Shown here one piece after another: positions 1 through 7,243 of a stretch of DNA of 64,000 bases. The notes below the pieces were generated by a model. It saw only the letters and a list, made by a program, of their open reading frames with translations, was not told the origin of the DNA and made no database searches. The position numbers were made by a program, and so were the translations under genes. Source of the stretch: Azorhizobium sp965227945 (GTDB lineage: Bacteria > Pseudomonadota > Alphaproteobacteria > Rhizobiales > Xanthobacteraceae); NCBI GenBank assembly GCA_965227945.1, contig CBDDGQ010000005.1, forward strand, positions 248,001 through 312,000. Direction: 5' to 3'. The first letter of the stretch is position 1; each line of letters begins with the position of its first letter.

Positions 1-152
1 GAAGGGACCTTGGCTCATGGGTGTTCCTCAAGCCCGGCTTGGCCCGCCCCGCGCGGGACGCCGGTCGCGGGACCATCGCGTGAAGCCCGGGGCGCGCCGG
101 CCGGTCTGGCCCTGCGCGCTCGCGCTCCCGTTGGCAGCCCCGCCTGCGGTGG

Positions 153-377
153 TCAGGCCGCGCTGGCGGCCACCCCGGCCTTCAGCGTCTCCAATTGGGT
201 CGGCGGCACCCGGAACACGCCGCGCCCGCCGGAGAACGCCTGGTAGGTGTCGCCGGCCTTGTCGCTCAGAAGGTTGAACCACTCCTGTGGCGTCAGGCCG
301 TTGGGGCGTTGGCTGATTTCCACCACCGTGCCGTTTGGGGCGAAGCGGGCGTGGATCATGGTCGTCTCGGTCTCCAT
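153..377 (-). CDS. Small conserved-looking protein at the 3' end of the nifB operon, function unknown
   Basis: A 74-residue soluble protein with no signal peptide or membrane segment. The ATG at 377 is chosen because GGAG precedes it at good spacing; longer in-frame starts lack this. The sequence begins METETTMIHARF and has a single WFNLL patch near the middle. It is the last gene of the minus-strand nifB transcription unit, about 100 bases after the [2Fe-2S] ferredoxin gene, which suggests a nitrogen-fixation accessory role. I recognise no family. Confidence 0.6.
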   Translation of the reverse strand: METETTMIHARFAPNGTVVEISQRPNGLTPQEWFNLLSDKAGDTYQAFSGGRGVFRVPPTQLETLKAGVAASAA

Positions 378-479
378 TGGAGGTCTCCCTGTGGGCGAGC
401 CCGCAGACATGAAAGCCAGGTCCCATGTCGGCGGGTGTCGCAAGTCAATGACGGGCGCGCCGCTGGGCGCGCGATGGCG

Positions 480-782
480 TCAGGAATCGAAGCCCAGCAG
501 TTCGAGCTTGATGTTCTCGGTGCCCAGCACCTTGGCCTGACAGGCGAGCCGCGACTTGGAGCCGACGCCGACGATGGCGTCGAGCTTCTCATTCTCTTCG
601 CGGGCGATCTTGGAGACACCCTTGCGGCCTTCCAGCAGGAAGATGTGGCAGGTGCCGCACGAGGCGTTGCCGTCGCATTTGTGGCTCAGCGTCTCGTCCG
701 CGGCCAGGATGGCGGCCAGCAGGGTCATCCCCTCGGACGCTTCAATGGTCTTGCCCGATGGCATGATCGTAACCGTCGACAT
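480..782 (-). CDS. [2Fe-2S] ferredoxin (nif-linked, adrenodoxin/plant-type fold)
   Basis: A 100-residue soluble ferredoxin. Cluster ligands are visible as C-x5-C-x2-C (C36, C42, C45: CDGNASCGTC) with a fourth Cys in RLACQAKV near residue 81, the vertebrate/adrenodoxin-like spacing. It probably carries electrons for nitrogenase or for cofactor assembly; nif-linked [2Fe-2S] ferredoxins such as R. capsulatus FdxD are known. It follows the DegT-like gene by about 55 bases on the same strand. The family is clear; the exact electron partner is inference. Confidence 0.85.
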   Translation of the reverse strand: MSTVTIMPSGKTIEASEGMTLLAAILAADETLSHKCDGNASCGTCHIFLLEGRKGVSKIAREENEKLDAIVGVGSKSRLACQAKVLGTENIKLELLGFDS

Positions 783-836
783 CTCACAGCTCCCTTTGTC
801 CCAGTGGACCCTTGGTCCCGTTGACGTGCGCCGGCG

Positions 837-2048
837 CTAATAGATGGCGGCACCGGCGCCCACGTTGATCGAGGCGTCCTTCATCGTGGCGACGATGAAG
901 GCGATCTGGTCCTCGCTCAGGTGAGTGTGGAACGGCAGCGCCACGGCGCGATCGGCCACCTTCTCGGTGACCAGGTAATCGCCGCGGCGATAGCCGAGAT
1001 CGAAATAGTGCCGCTGCAGATGCAGGGGATGCGAGTAGGCGGCGGCCTCCACCTCCTCCACCCGCAGGTCCTCCACGATGGAGTCGCGGCTGGAGCGGGA
1101 AAAGCGGGTGCCCAGATGCACCAGATAGAGGAACCAGTTCACGTCGGTGACATCGGGCCCCACATAGGGATCCTTGATGCCCTCGAACGACTGCACATGC
1201 TTGTAATAGAGATGCTCCACCAGCCGGCGCCGCTCCAGGATCTCATCCAGGCGCTTGAGCTGGGCGAGCCCCAAGGCGGCGGCGATGTCGCTCATGCCGG
1301 CCTGGTGTGCCGGGCTGCCGCTGACCACCACGGAGGAGCGCTCTTCCAGCTTGTGGGAGCGGTGCCGCCGCAGCGCCACCACCACGTCGATGTCGTCGGT
1401 CACCACCATGCCGCCTTCGCCGCACGTCAGCGCAAAGGGCTGGGAGAAGTCGAACACCGCCACATCGCCGAACGTCCCCACCAGGGCGCCCTGGAACTTG
1501 GAGCCGATGGCCTCGGTGGAATCCTCCAGCAGCAGCAGGCCGTGCTGGGTGGCGAGCGCCCGCAGCGCATCCCACGGTGCGGGATGGCCGTTGACGTTGC
1601 AGGCCAGGATGGCGCGGGTCTTGTCGGTGATGCGCAGCGCCGCCTTCTCCGGCACCAAGGTGCCGGCCCAATAGTCGATGTCGCTGAACACCGGGCGGGC
1701 GCCGCACAGGCTGATGGCGTGGGCGGTCTCGCGGAACGAGAAGGGCGAGGCGATCACCTCGTCGCCCGGCCCGATGCCATAGGCCTTGAGCGCCAACAGC
1801 AGACCCAGCGTGCCGCTGGGCACCGCCACCGCATATTTGCGCCCGAGATAGGCGGCAAAGGCCTCCTCGAAGGCGGTGACATACGGCCCGCTGGACAGCC
1901 GCGGCGAGCGCATGACGGCATCCACCGCCTCGATCTCCGCCAGGGTGATGTCGGGGTCCGACAAATAGATGAAACCGGCCTCCTCCGTGCCGTCGGCAGC
2001 GGGCACGGCGGTGTTTTCAAAGTCGTGCATCACCGCCGGTTCGGTCAT
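837..2048 (-). CDS. DegT/DnrJ/EryC1/StrS aminotransferase-fold protein lacking the PLP lysine
   Basis: A 403-residue protein of the DegT/StrS fold (type I PLP aminotransferases). Typical elements are present: a GTLGLLLAL cofactor-pocket segment, LLEDSTEAIGS in place of the usual EDaAqa motif, and CGEGGMV. In active members a Schiff-base Lys lies five residues before GEGG; here the segment reads FDFSQPFALTCGEGG, with Phe at that place and no Lys near it. It may be a dehydratase-like or regulatory derivative. ATG 2048 overlaps the previous stop by four bases (ATGA), so the two genes are translationally coupled. Role in nitrogen fixation unknown. Confidence 0.8.
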   Translation of the reverse strand: MTEPAVMHDFENTAVPAADGTEEAGFIYLSDPDITLAEIEAVDAVMRSPRLSSGPYVTAFEEAFAAYLGRKYAVAVPSGTLGLLLALKAYGIGPGDEVIASPFSFRETAHAISLCGARPVFSDIDYWAGTLVPEKAALRITDKTRAILACNVNGHPAPWDALRALATQHGLLLLEDSTEAIGSKFQGALVGTFGDVAVFDFSQPFALTCGEGGMVVTDDIDVVVALRRHRSHKLEERSSVVVSGSPAHQAGMSDIAAALGLAQLKRLDEILERRRLVEHLYYKHVQSFEGIKDPYVGPDVTDVNWFLYLVHLGTRFSRSSRDSIVEDLRVEEVEAAAYSHPLHLQRHYFDLGYRRGDYLVTEKVADRAVALPFHTHLSEDQIAFIVATMKDASINVGAGAAIY

Positions 2049-2320
2049 GGCGTCACCTTGCGTTCGGCCACCACGATGCCGGTGGCGCGGGCGGGGTCCT
2101 CGGTGATCTGCACGCAATGGTCGGCCGCATCCAGCAGATGCAGGTCGAACCGGGCATAGGTGCGGAACGGCGCTTCGGTCACGTCGGAGGCGTCGCAGCG
2201 TGTCCACGACAAATGGGGAAACTGCCGCCGCAGGTCCGCCACCACGCGGGCATCCACCGTGGTGTCGGACAGGATCTTGTCGATGGCGCTCAATTCGTCC
2301 GCTGCCAATGCCATGGTCAT
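2045..2320 (-). CDS. Small nif-operon protein, function unknown
   Basis: A 91-residue protein. The N-terminal 40 residues look helical (ALAADELSAIDKILSD); the C-terminal half is beta-like and ends TGIVVAERKVTP. One Cys lies in SWTRCDAS and another in DHCVQIT. It overlaps the DegT-like gene by four bases, so both products are probably made together and may interact. It sits in the nifB operon downstream of the DUF3024-like gene. I do not recognise a characterised family. Confidence 0.65.
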   Translation of the reverse strand: MTMALAADELSAIDKILSDTTVDARVVADLRRQFPHLSWTRCDASDVTEAPFRTYARFDLHLLDAADHCVQITEDPARATGIVVAERKVTP

Positions 2321-2360
2321 GACCTTGTGTCGGAGGGCTTCAATTTGGAGCGATGCAAAA

Positions 2361-2717
2361 CTATTGCCAGAATGTGCGCTCGGGATCGGAATTCAGCAGA
2401 TCCAGCAGCGTCGGCAGCCGGTCATGCACGCTGTGGAGCGTCCAGGCGCCGGTGTCGTGGTCCTTGCGGAACAGATGCCACCCGCTCGTGAGCGGATCAT
2501 GCAGCACCAGGGCCACGTCGATGATCCCGCCGTCGGGATCGATATTCCTGGAACAACAAGGGCTTGAAATGTGATACCCGCCGCTCACCGCAACCACCGT
2601 GGGCGACACATAGCGATAGCGCTTGCGCTTCTGGAGCGCCCGCTCAATACGCTTGCGGTCGAGGTCGTTGGGGTGGGCGGACCGCAGCAGTGTGGGGCTT
2701 GAGGGCAGGGGATCCAT
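2361..2717 (-). CDS. DUF3024-like small protein
   Basis: A 118-residue protein with a basic N-terminal region (DRKRIERALQKRKRYRYV), a CC pair (SSPCCSRN), a WHLFRKDHDTGAWTLH segment and a C-terminal LLDLLNSDPERTFW. The last two segments resemble the W-x-L-Y-x-RD and DP-x-x-x-FW ends of DUF3024 proteins, which is why that name is used; the N-terminal part is not a close match. The ATG at 2717 is chosen because longer frames run into the NifZ-like gene. Function unknown; probably nif-linked by position. Confidence 0.55.
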   Translation of the reverse strand: MDPLPSSPTLLRSAHPNDLDRKRIERALQKRKRYRYVSPTVVAVSGGYHISSPCCSRNIDPDGGIIDVALVLHDPLTSGWHLFRKDHDTGAWTLHSVHDRLPTLLDLLNSDPERTFWQ

Positions 2718-2856
2718 CGCGCCGGCTCGCAGCTGGATCGCGCCGCAGGCGGATCGCTGCGATCCGCCTCGGCGCGAGGAATTGACGTGATCGTTTCCAA
2801 ACGGTTGGACCCTGATGATGCGCGCCGGCCGGCTTTCCTGCTCCGCCGTCACGGCG

Positions 2857-3096
2857 CTAGAGGGGCAGGATTTCTTCTTCCAGGCAGCCCACCACCAGAT
2901 GTTCACCAAATTCCACCAGATAGATTGGCATGTTCGCCTCAGTGTGTGTCCCGACCTGGACAATCTCGCCGGCATCGCCCACCGCCACCAGGCGGGCGTC
3001 GGGCGGCGTGTCGGGAAACGAACCGTCATTGTGCAGGTCCACCAAGGCCTTCACTCTCTGTCCCCATTGATACTTGGGCAGCCGGGGTTCAATCAC
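2857..3096 (-). CDS. Second, short NifZ-like protein
   Basis: A 79-residue protein with the NifZ-type fold pattern: WGQRVKALVDLHNDGSFPDTPPDARLV, then GDAGEIVQVGTH and PIYLVEFGEHLVVGCLEEEIL. It is shorter than NifZ and has little similarity outside these segments. It overlaps the end of nifZ by eight bases, so it arose or is kept as a coupled paralogue. NifZ is known to act in P-cluster maturation of the MoFe protein; a related chaperone-like role here is inference. Confidence 0.7.
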   Translation of the reverse strand: MIEPRLPKYQWGQRVKALVDLHNDGSFPDTPPDARLVAVGDAGEIVQVGTHTEANMPIYLVEFGEHLVVGCLEEEILPL

Positions 3097-3421
3097 GACG
3101 CAACTCCTGGGCGGGGAAGGCGGGGAGGGGAATGTCGAGTTCGTCCCGCGACACCACCGGGTCCAGTTCCTTGCGCTTCATTCCGACGCGATTGCCGCTT
3201 TCCAGGAATTCGACGCCATAGATGTAGAATTGCTGCAGGAAGGTGCCGATGCTGACGACGTAGCCTTCCTCGCCCTTCTTGGCGAGGATGTCGCCGATCT
3301 CCTTGCCGGCATAGGTGCCGTCATTGCGGATGGTGCGCTTGGCTTTCACCTTCTCGCCGAAGTTGAACACTGGAGGCGCGGAGATCTCCACCACATCGCT
3401 GTCGCGGACGATATTGCTCAT
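3089..3421 (-). CDS. nifZ: NifZ, MoFe-protein P-cluster maturation factor
   Basis: A 110-residue protein that matches NifZ along its length: FNFGEKVKAKRTIRNDGTYAGKEIGDIL, EEGYVVSIGTFLQQFYIYGVEFLE, then a charged tail. NifZ is needed to form the second P cluster of the NifDK tetramer. The ATG lies directly against the TAG stop of the LRV gene upstream, and GGAG of the ribosome site sits inside that gene's last codons, so translation is coupled. Good family match. Confidence 0.93.
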   Translation of the reverse strand: MSNIVRDSDVVEISAPPVFNFGEKVKAKRTIRNDGTYAGKEIGDILAKKGEEGYVVSIGTFLQQFYIYGVEFLESGNRVGMKRKELDPVVSRDELDIPLPAFPAQELRRD

Positions 3422-4201
3422 CTAAGGTCTCCCTGCGGATTGCAATGGCGTGCCGGCGGCGCGGGTGCGCGCCATCTCCTGCACCAGCGCGTCGGCGTCG
3501 TCGGCCAGTTCCGCCAGATCGCCCACGGCGATGTGCGCGGCGACCTCGTAGCGCACCCGCCAGTCCGGATCCTGGCGCAGCCGGGGCAGCAGGTCCGGGG
3601 AGAGCCGCCGCGCCACGTCCAGCCGCACTGTGGCATCGGGATCGTCGGCCATGCGCAGCAGCCATTCCCGCGGCAGGCGCTGGGCCACCACCCGGCGCAC
3701 CTCCGGCTCCTCATCGTCGATGAGGCGGCCCAGCAGAGCCGGGGCGATGCGCCGGGCGATCACCAGGCGGACGTAATAATCGGCGTCCGCCATCATCGGG
3801 ATCAGCTCGGCATCGTCGAGCAGTGAAACGATGCGGATGCGCACCTCGCGGTGCGGATCGGTGCGCAGCCGCAGGATCAGGCGCTTGGGCAGCCGGCGCG
3901 CCGCATTCCAGCGCACGGTCTCTTCCGGATCGTCCAGCAGCGGCGGCAGGACGAAGGCGCTGGCATGCTTGGCGGCAATGGCCCGGACCTCGAAATGGGG
4001 ATGGCTCACATAGCCGTTGGCCAGATCCGGATTCCAATTGAAAAAGCGATCAATACGCCGGGCATAGCGATCATGCACGCAGGCATGCTTGAGGCGGCAG
4101 AGCCCGGACTTCAGCAGCAGGCGGTGATCGCAGCCGCTGCAATCGATGTCGCGGCCCTGCCAGTCGCGGGCTTCGTCGATATCATCGAGCATGGCGCTCA
4201 T
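3422..4201 (-). CDS. Leucine-rich-repeat-variant (LRV) iron-sulfur protein
   Basis: A 259-residue protein. The N-terminal region has a Cys-rich site (DCSGCDHR, GLCRLKHACVHDR) that in the Azotobacter LRV protein binds a [4Fe-4S] cluster. The rest is a solenoid of about eight repeats of roughly 24 residues, each with a DP-x-x-x-VR-x-x-A-R core (DPEETVRWNAARRL, DPHREVRIRIV, DPDATVRLDVARRL, DPDWRVRYEVAAHI). Members of this family occur in nif clusters but their biochemical role is not settled. ATG at 4201 overlaps the TPR stop by four bases. A second LRV protein is encoded at 35,870-36,646. Confidence 0.88.
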   Translation of the reverse strand: MSAMLDDIDEARDWQGRDIDCSGCDHRLLLKSGLCRLKHACVHDRYARRIDRFFNWNPDLANGYVSHPHFEVRAIAAKHASAFVLPPLLDDPEETVRWNAARRLPKRLILRLRTDPHREVRIRIVSLLDDAELIPMMADADYYVRLVIARRIAPALLGRLIDDEEPEVRRVVAQRLPREWLLRMADDPDATVRLDVARRLSPDLLPRLRQDPDWRVRYEVAAHIAVGDLAELADDADALVQEMARTRAAGTPLQSAGRP

Positions 4202-4734
4202 CCCTCGTCTTCCTGCCCGACGCGGTCGAGAACGTCGAGCAAGACCCGCGCGCCAATCTTGTCGCTGGGGTCGAGCTGCAACAGCTTGGTGACCGCGGCG
4301 CGGCCCTGATCCAGGTCGCCGAGGCGCATCTGGAGATAGGCGTACCCCTTGAGGCTGAACAGAAAGAAGCGGGGCAAGAGCGTGTCGTAGCGGTCGAACG
4401 TGGCGTCGCTCGCCGACACGTCCTGCCAGTCGGACGCCAGGTGGTTTTCCCGCGCTGCTTTGGCGATGCACTGCCTGGCCATGTCCAGCGCCTCCACGAG
4501 ACGACCCTTGTAGAAATAGAAACGGTAGAGGCCGATGAGCACTGCGGCATGCCCAGGCGCCAGCGCCTGGGCATGCCGCAGATGCGCCTCGGCCTCCGCG
4601 TCCCGATGGTAGAGGAGACCGGCCTGCGCCAGGTGATACGCCGCGTCCGGCGGCAGCCCGCCACCGAGGAGGGCGTCCGCCAGAAGGGCATCGTCCAGAG
4701 CGGGCGGCAGCCCGGTGGCGCGGGCAGGTTCCAT
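4198..4734 (-). CDS. Tetratricopeptide-type helical repeat protein, nif-linked
   Basis: A 178-residue all-helical protein with TPR-like units (AEAHLRHAQALAPGHAAVLIGLYRFYFYKGRLVEALDMARQ and a later LKGYAYLQMRLGDLDQGRAAV), so a protein-interaction scaffold is likely. The ATG at 4734, after GGGG, is preferred to one at 4782 that would overlap the IscA-like gene. Its last four bases overlap the LRV start. The coding sequence contains a perfect 19-bp inverted repeat, described separately. Confidence 0.75.
   Translation of the reverse strand: MEPARATGLPPALDDALLADALLGGGLPPDAAYHLAQAGLLYHRDAEAEAHLRHAQALAPGHAAVLIGLYRFYFYKGRLVEALDMARQCIAKAARENHLASDWQDVSASDATFDRYDTLLPRFFLFSLKGYAYLQMRLGDLDQGRAAVTKLLQLDPSDKIGARVLLDVLDRVGQEDEG
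4542..4581. repeat. Perfect 19-bp inverted repeat with a 2-base loop inside the TPR gene
   Basis: Left arm on the plus strand is CTGCGGCATGCCCAGGCGC and the right arm is its exact reverse complement, separated only by CA. In the minus-strand mRNA it would form a very stable hairpin while encoding LRHAQALAPGHAAV. Such a perfect palindrome in a coding region is unlikely by chance, even at high GC. Confidence 0.9.
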
Positions 4735-4757
4735 GGACCCCTGACTTTCCCGCTCGC

Positions 4758-5075
4758 TCAGCTGTGGCTGTGCGAGCTGCACGTGGTGGCCTTGGGATCG
4801 TGGAACACCAGGCCGGTCTGGGCCGCGGTGTCCGCGAAGTCGATGGTCACGCCGTCCAGCAGCAGGCGGCTTTCCGCCGGGAGGAACAGCTTCAGTCCAT
4901 TGTGTTCCACCACCGCATCGCCGGTGGCCGGGGTGCGGCTCACGGAGATGTCGGCGGAGAGGCCGGAGCAGCCGCCGGGAGACACCGCCAGCCGAAACCC
5001 GCTGGTGGCATCCCCGTCGCTCCGGATCATGAAGCGGATGAACTTCTCCGCCGCAGGGGTGATGACGAACGACAT
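4758..5075 (-). CDS. HesB/IscA-family Fe-S assembly protein (nif-linked)
   Basis: A 105-residue A-type carrier protein: FRLAVSPGGCSGLSADIS holds the first conserved Cys, and the C-terminal TTCSSHSHS replaces the usual C-x-C pair with one Cys followed by His/Ser. A-type carriers deliver Fe-S clusters to apo-proteins. Its place between fdxN and the TPR gene in the nifB operon points to cluster supply for NifB or the LRV protein. A second A-type protein with the full CSC motif is encoded at 9,943-10,263. Confidence 0.88.
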   Translation of the reverse strand: MSFVITPAAEKFIRFMIRSDGDATSGFRLAVSPGGCSGLSADISVSRTPATGDAVVEHNGLKLFLPAESRLLLDGVTIDFADTAAQTGLVFHDPKATTCSSHSHS

Positions 5076-5087
5076 GACGGCGTCTCC

Positions 5088-5312
5088 TCAGGCGATGGGC
5101 TGATAACGCGGGAAGGCGTTGTCGATGACGCAGGTGTCATCCACCGGGCACACCGCCGCGCATTGGGGGCTGTCGAAGTGGCCGATGCACTCGGTGCACT
5201 TCTTCGGGTCGATCACGAACGTGCCGTTCTTCTCGCGGATGGCGACGTTCGGGCATTCCGGCTCGCAGGCCGAACAGCTGGTGCATTGCGAGGCAATGAT
5301 CTTCAGGGTCAT
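5088..5312 (-). CDS. fdxN: FdxN-type 2[4Fe-4S] ferredoxin
   Basis: A 74-residue bacterial ferredoxin. Two cluster sites are visible: C-x2-C-x2-C-x3-C (CTSCSACEPECP) and C-x2-C-x8-C-x3-C (CTECIGHFDSPQCAAVCP). The longer loop in the second site is typical of nif-linked FdxN. In diazotrophs FdxN is encoded next to nifB and supplies electrons for NifB-co formation or to nitrogenase. It follows nifB by 32 bases, so it is co-transcribed. Confidence 0.93.
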   Translation of the reverse strand: MTLKIIASQCTSCSACEPECPNVAIREKNGTFVIDPKKCTECIGHFDSPQCAAVCPVDDTCVIDNAFPRYQPIA

Positions 5313-5344
5313 AGGTCGCTCCTGGCTTTCGTCTGGGAGAAGGA

Positions 5345-6904
5345 TCAGGCGGCGGAAATCAGCGCGCCCTGGCGGATCTCGGCGTCGCCGCGCTCCGCAT
5401 GCTCGATTTCGCCGCTGTGGACCTTGTCCAGATAGGCTTTGAACCAGGCGATGGCCGACTTCTCGATGAACTCGTGGGCATACTGGTCCACGGGGTCGAT
5501 GCCGGCCTTTTGCAGGTCGCTCTTCGGGCAGCCGCCGATCTTGGCCACGAACACCGCATGGCAGTCGTTGATGGCGCGGATCACGGTTTCCAGGCTGTCC
5601 TCATCGCCATAGCCGCCCTGGCAATAGAGGTCGACGCGGCGATGGCCGACGAATTTGGCGCCGGCGGTGGACAGTTCGTAGACCTGGAACTCCTTGGCAT
5701 GGCCGAAGTGTTCGTTGATGAGGCCCGAGCCCTTGGTCGCCACCGCCACCAGCAGCTTGATGTCGCTGTTCTCGCCGGCGAGGGTGGAGAGTTCCTCCTG
5801 CTTGGCCACCACCTTGGCGACGCGCTCTTCTTCCACCTTGGCCTGATAGGCCTTGCGGGTGTCGAGGTCGTAATTGACCTCCATGGCCATGATCTTGTCG
5901 GTGGTGAATTCGGCGCTGCGGTCTTCGCCCAAAAGGCCCACCGCGTCGGCGCGGCACTGGCGGCAATGCCGCATCATGTTCATCTCGCCCTCGCAGCTGT
6001 CCTGCAGGGCTTTGAGTTCCTGGGCGGTGGGGCCGCGCTGGCCGGTGAGGCCGAACACCGTGCCATGCTCAGGCGCCGAGATCAGCGGCATGATGTTGTG
6101 CAGGAAGGCGCCGCGGGATTTGACCGCCTTGTTCACTTCCACCAGATGCTTGTCGTTCACGCCGGGGATCATCACCGAATTGATCTTGGCGAGGATGCCG
6201 CGCTCGGTGAGCATCTCCAGGCCCAAAAGCTGCCGGTCGGTGAGCAGCTTGGCCGCTTCCACGCCGGTGTAGCGCTTGTGCTTGTAAAACACCCATGGAT
6301 AGATCTTCGCGCCGATCTCCGGGTCCACCATGTTGATGGTGATGGTCACGTGATCAACATTGTAGCCGGCGATGGTGTCCACATGGTCGGGCAAAGTGAG
6401 GCCGTTGGTGGACAGGCAGAGCTTGATGTCGGGGGCGGTCTTCGAGATCAGCTCGAAGGTCTTGAAGGTCTTTTCCGGATTGGCCAGCGGATCGCCGGGG
6501 CCGGCGATGCCCAGCACGGTCATCTGCGGAATCGTGGAGGCCACCGCCAGCACCTTCTTGGCGGCCTGCTCGGGGCTCAGCTTCTCGCTGACCACGCCGG
6601 GGCGGCTTTCGTTGGCGCAGTCATATTTGCGATTGCAGTAGTTGCACTGGATGTTGCAGGCGGGCGCCACGGCCACATGCATGCGGGCATAATGGTGGTG
6701 GGCTTCTTCGCTGTAGCAGGGATGGTTCTTCACTTTCTCCCAGATTTCCGTGGGCAGGTCGCCCTGGCCGGCGGCGGAGCCGCAGCTGGCCTTGCCGCTG
6801 CCGCCCGACGTGCCGCAGCCCTTGTGTTCGGCAATCGCCTGCATGACGTCACTGACAACCGCGACGCTGGGGGCGCCGACTTCCTGCTGTGCTGATGCGT
6901 CCAT
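5345..6904 (-). CDS. nifB: NifB, radical-SAM FeMo-cofactor precursor synthase
   Basis: A 519-residue protein. It has the radical-SAM cluster motif C-x3-C-x2-C (ACNIQCNYCNRKYDC), a GPGDPLANPEKT SAM-binding segment and the MRHCRQCRADAVG site for further Fe-S clusters. A C-terminal NifX-like domain of about 110 residues begins near DIKLLVAVAT. NifB makes NifB-co, the [8Fe-9S-C] core of FeMo-co, from two [4Fe-4S] clusters. First gene of a long operon that runs to about 150. A sigma54 promoter and a NifA site lie upstream. Length and architecture are normal. Confidence 0.97.
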   Translation of the reverse strand: MDASAQQEVGAPSVAVVSDVMQAIAEHKGCGTSGGSGKASCGSAAGQGDLPTEIWEKVKNHPCYSEEAHHHYARMHVAVAPACNIQCNYCNRKYDCANESRPGVVSEKLSPEQAAKKVLAVASTIPQMTVLGIAGPGDPLANPEKTFKTFELISKTAPDIKLCLSTNGLTLPDHVDTIAGYNVDHVTITINMVDPEIGAKIYPWVFYKHKRYTGVEAAKLLTDRQLLGLEMLTERGILAKINSVMIPGVNDKHLVEVNKAVKSRGAFLHNIMPLISAPEHGTVFGLTGQRGPTAQELKALQDSCEGEMNMMRHCRQCRADAVGLLGEDRSAEFTTDKIMAMEVNYDLDTRKAYQAKVEEERVAKVVAKQEELSTLAGENSDIKLLVAVATKGSGLINEHFGHAKEFQVYELSTAGAKFVGHRRVDLYCQGGYGDEDSLETVIRAINDCHAVFVAKIGGCPKSDLQKAGIDPVDQYAHEFIEKSAIAWFKAYLDKVHSGEIEHAERGDAEIRQGALISAA

Positions 6905-6953
6905 GTCTCAGTCCTCGCTGATGGCCCAATCTCATGTGTCCTGACAGATCAGG

Positions 6954-6969
6954 AGCAACAGCCGTGCCA
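6954..6969 (-). promoter_or_regulatory. Sigma54 -24/-12 promoter of nifB
   Basis: The minus strand reads TGGCACGGCTGTTGCT, an exact fit to TGGCAC-N5-TTGCW. It lies 50 bases before the nifB start, so the transcript should start near 6943. Confidence 0.9.
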
Positions 6970-7025
6970 TCGGCGATACACTTGTTTTTTCTTTGCACGA
7001 CATGGGTTTAGCCAAAGATGTCGGC

Positions 7026-7041
7026 TGTCGCTTTGCGAACA
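7026..7041. promoter_or_regulatory. NifA upstream activator site for nifB
   Basis: TGT-CGCTTTGCGA-ACA, a perfect TGT-N10-ACA, centred about 90 bases before the predicted nifB transcript start, the normal distance for NifA. The 339-base gap 6905-7243 holds this and the -24/-12 element; I see no gene in it. Confidence 0.85.
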
Positions 7042-7243
7042 CTCTGCGACGTGCCGCCCGCCCCATGTTGGAAAGATTACAGATCATGGCCGGCGGGCGT
7101 CTGCCCCTCTGGCGCCCCGTCGCACATCGCCCCCGGCGACCGCCAAGGCCCCCGATGGCGTCGAGCGCGCGCACCCCTCAGACGCAGGCCGTCCCGAGGC
7201 GCGGTGTGCGCCCCGGGACGGTCGATGCCGATCGGCGAAAGGA

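Noticed and set aside
1..152. Possible gene fragment at the left window end
   Set aside because: Short frames there are GC-rich and have no family features; nothing can be supported.
921..2159. Long open frame on the plus strand opposite the DegT-like gene
   Set aside because: It is antisense to a clear gene, Gly/His-rich, and matches no family; high GC makes such shadow frames common. The same holds for long frames at 5,399-6,895, 22,795-24,939, 24,713-26,449, 26,521-28,137 and 38,018-40,183.
3422..4471. Longer version of the first LRV protein starting near 4471
   Set aside because: The extra 90 residues would overlap the TPR gene in another frame and have no LRV character; ATG 4201 gives a normal start.
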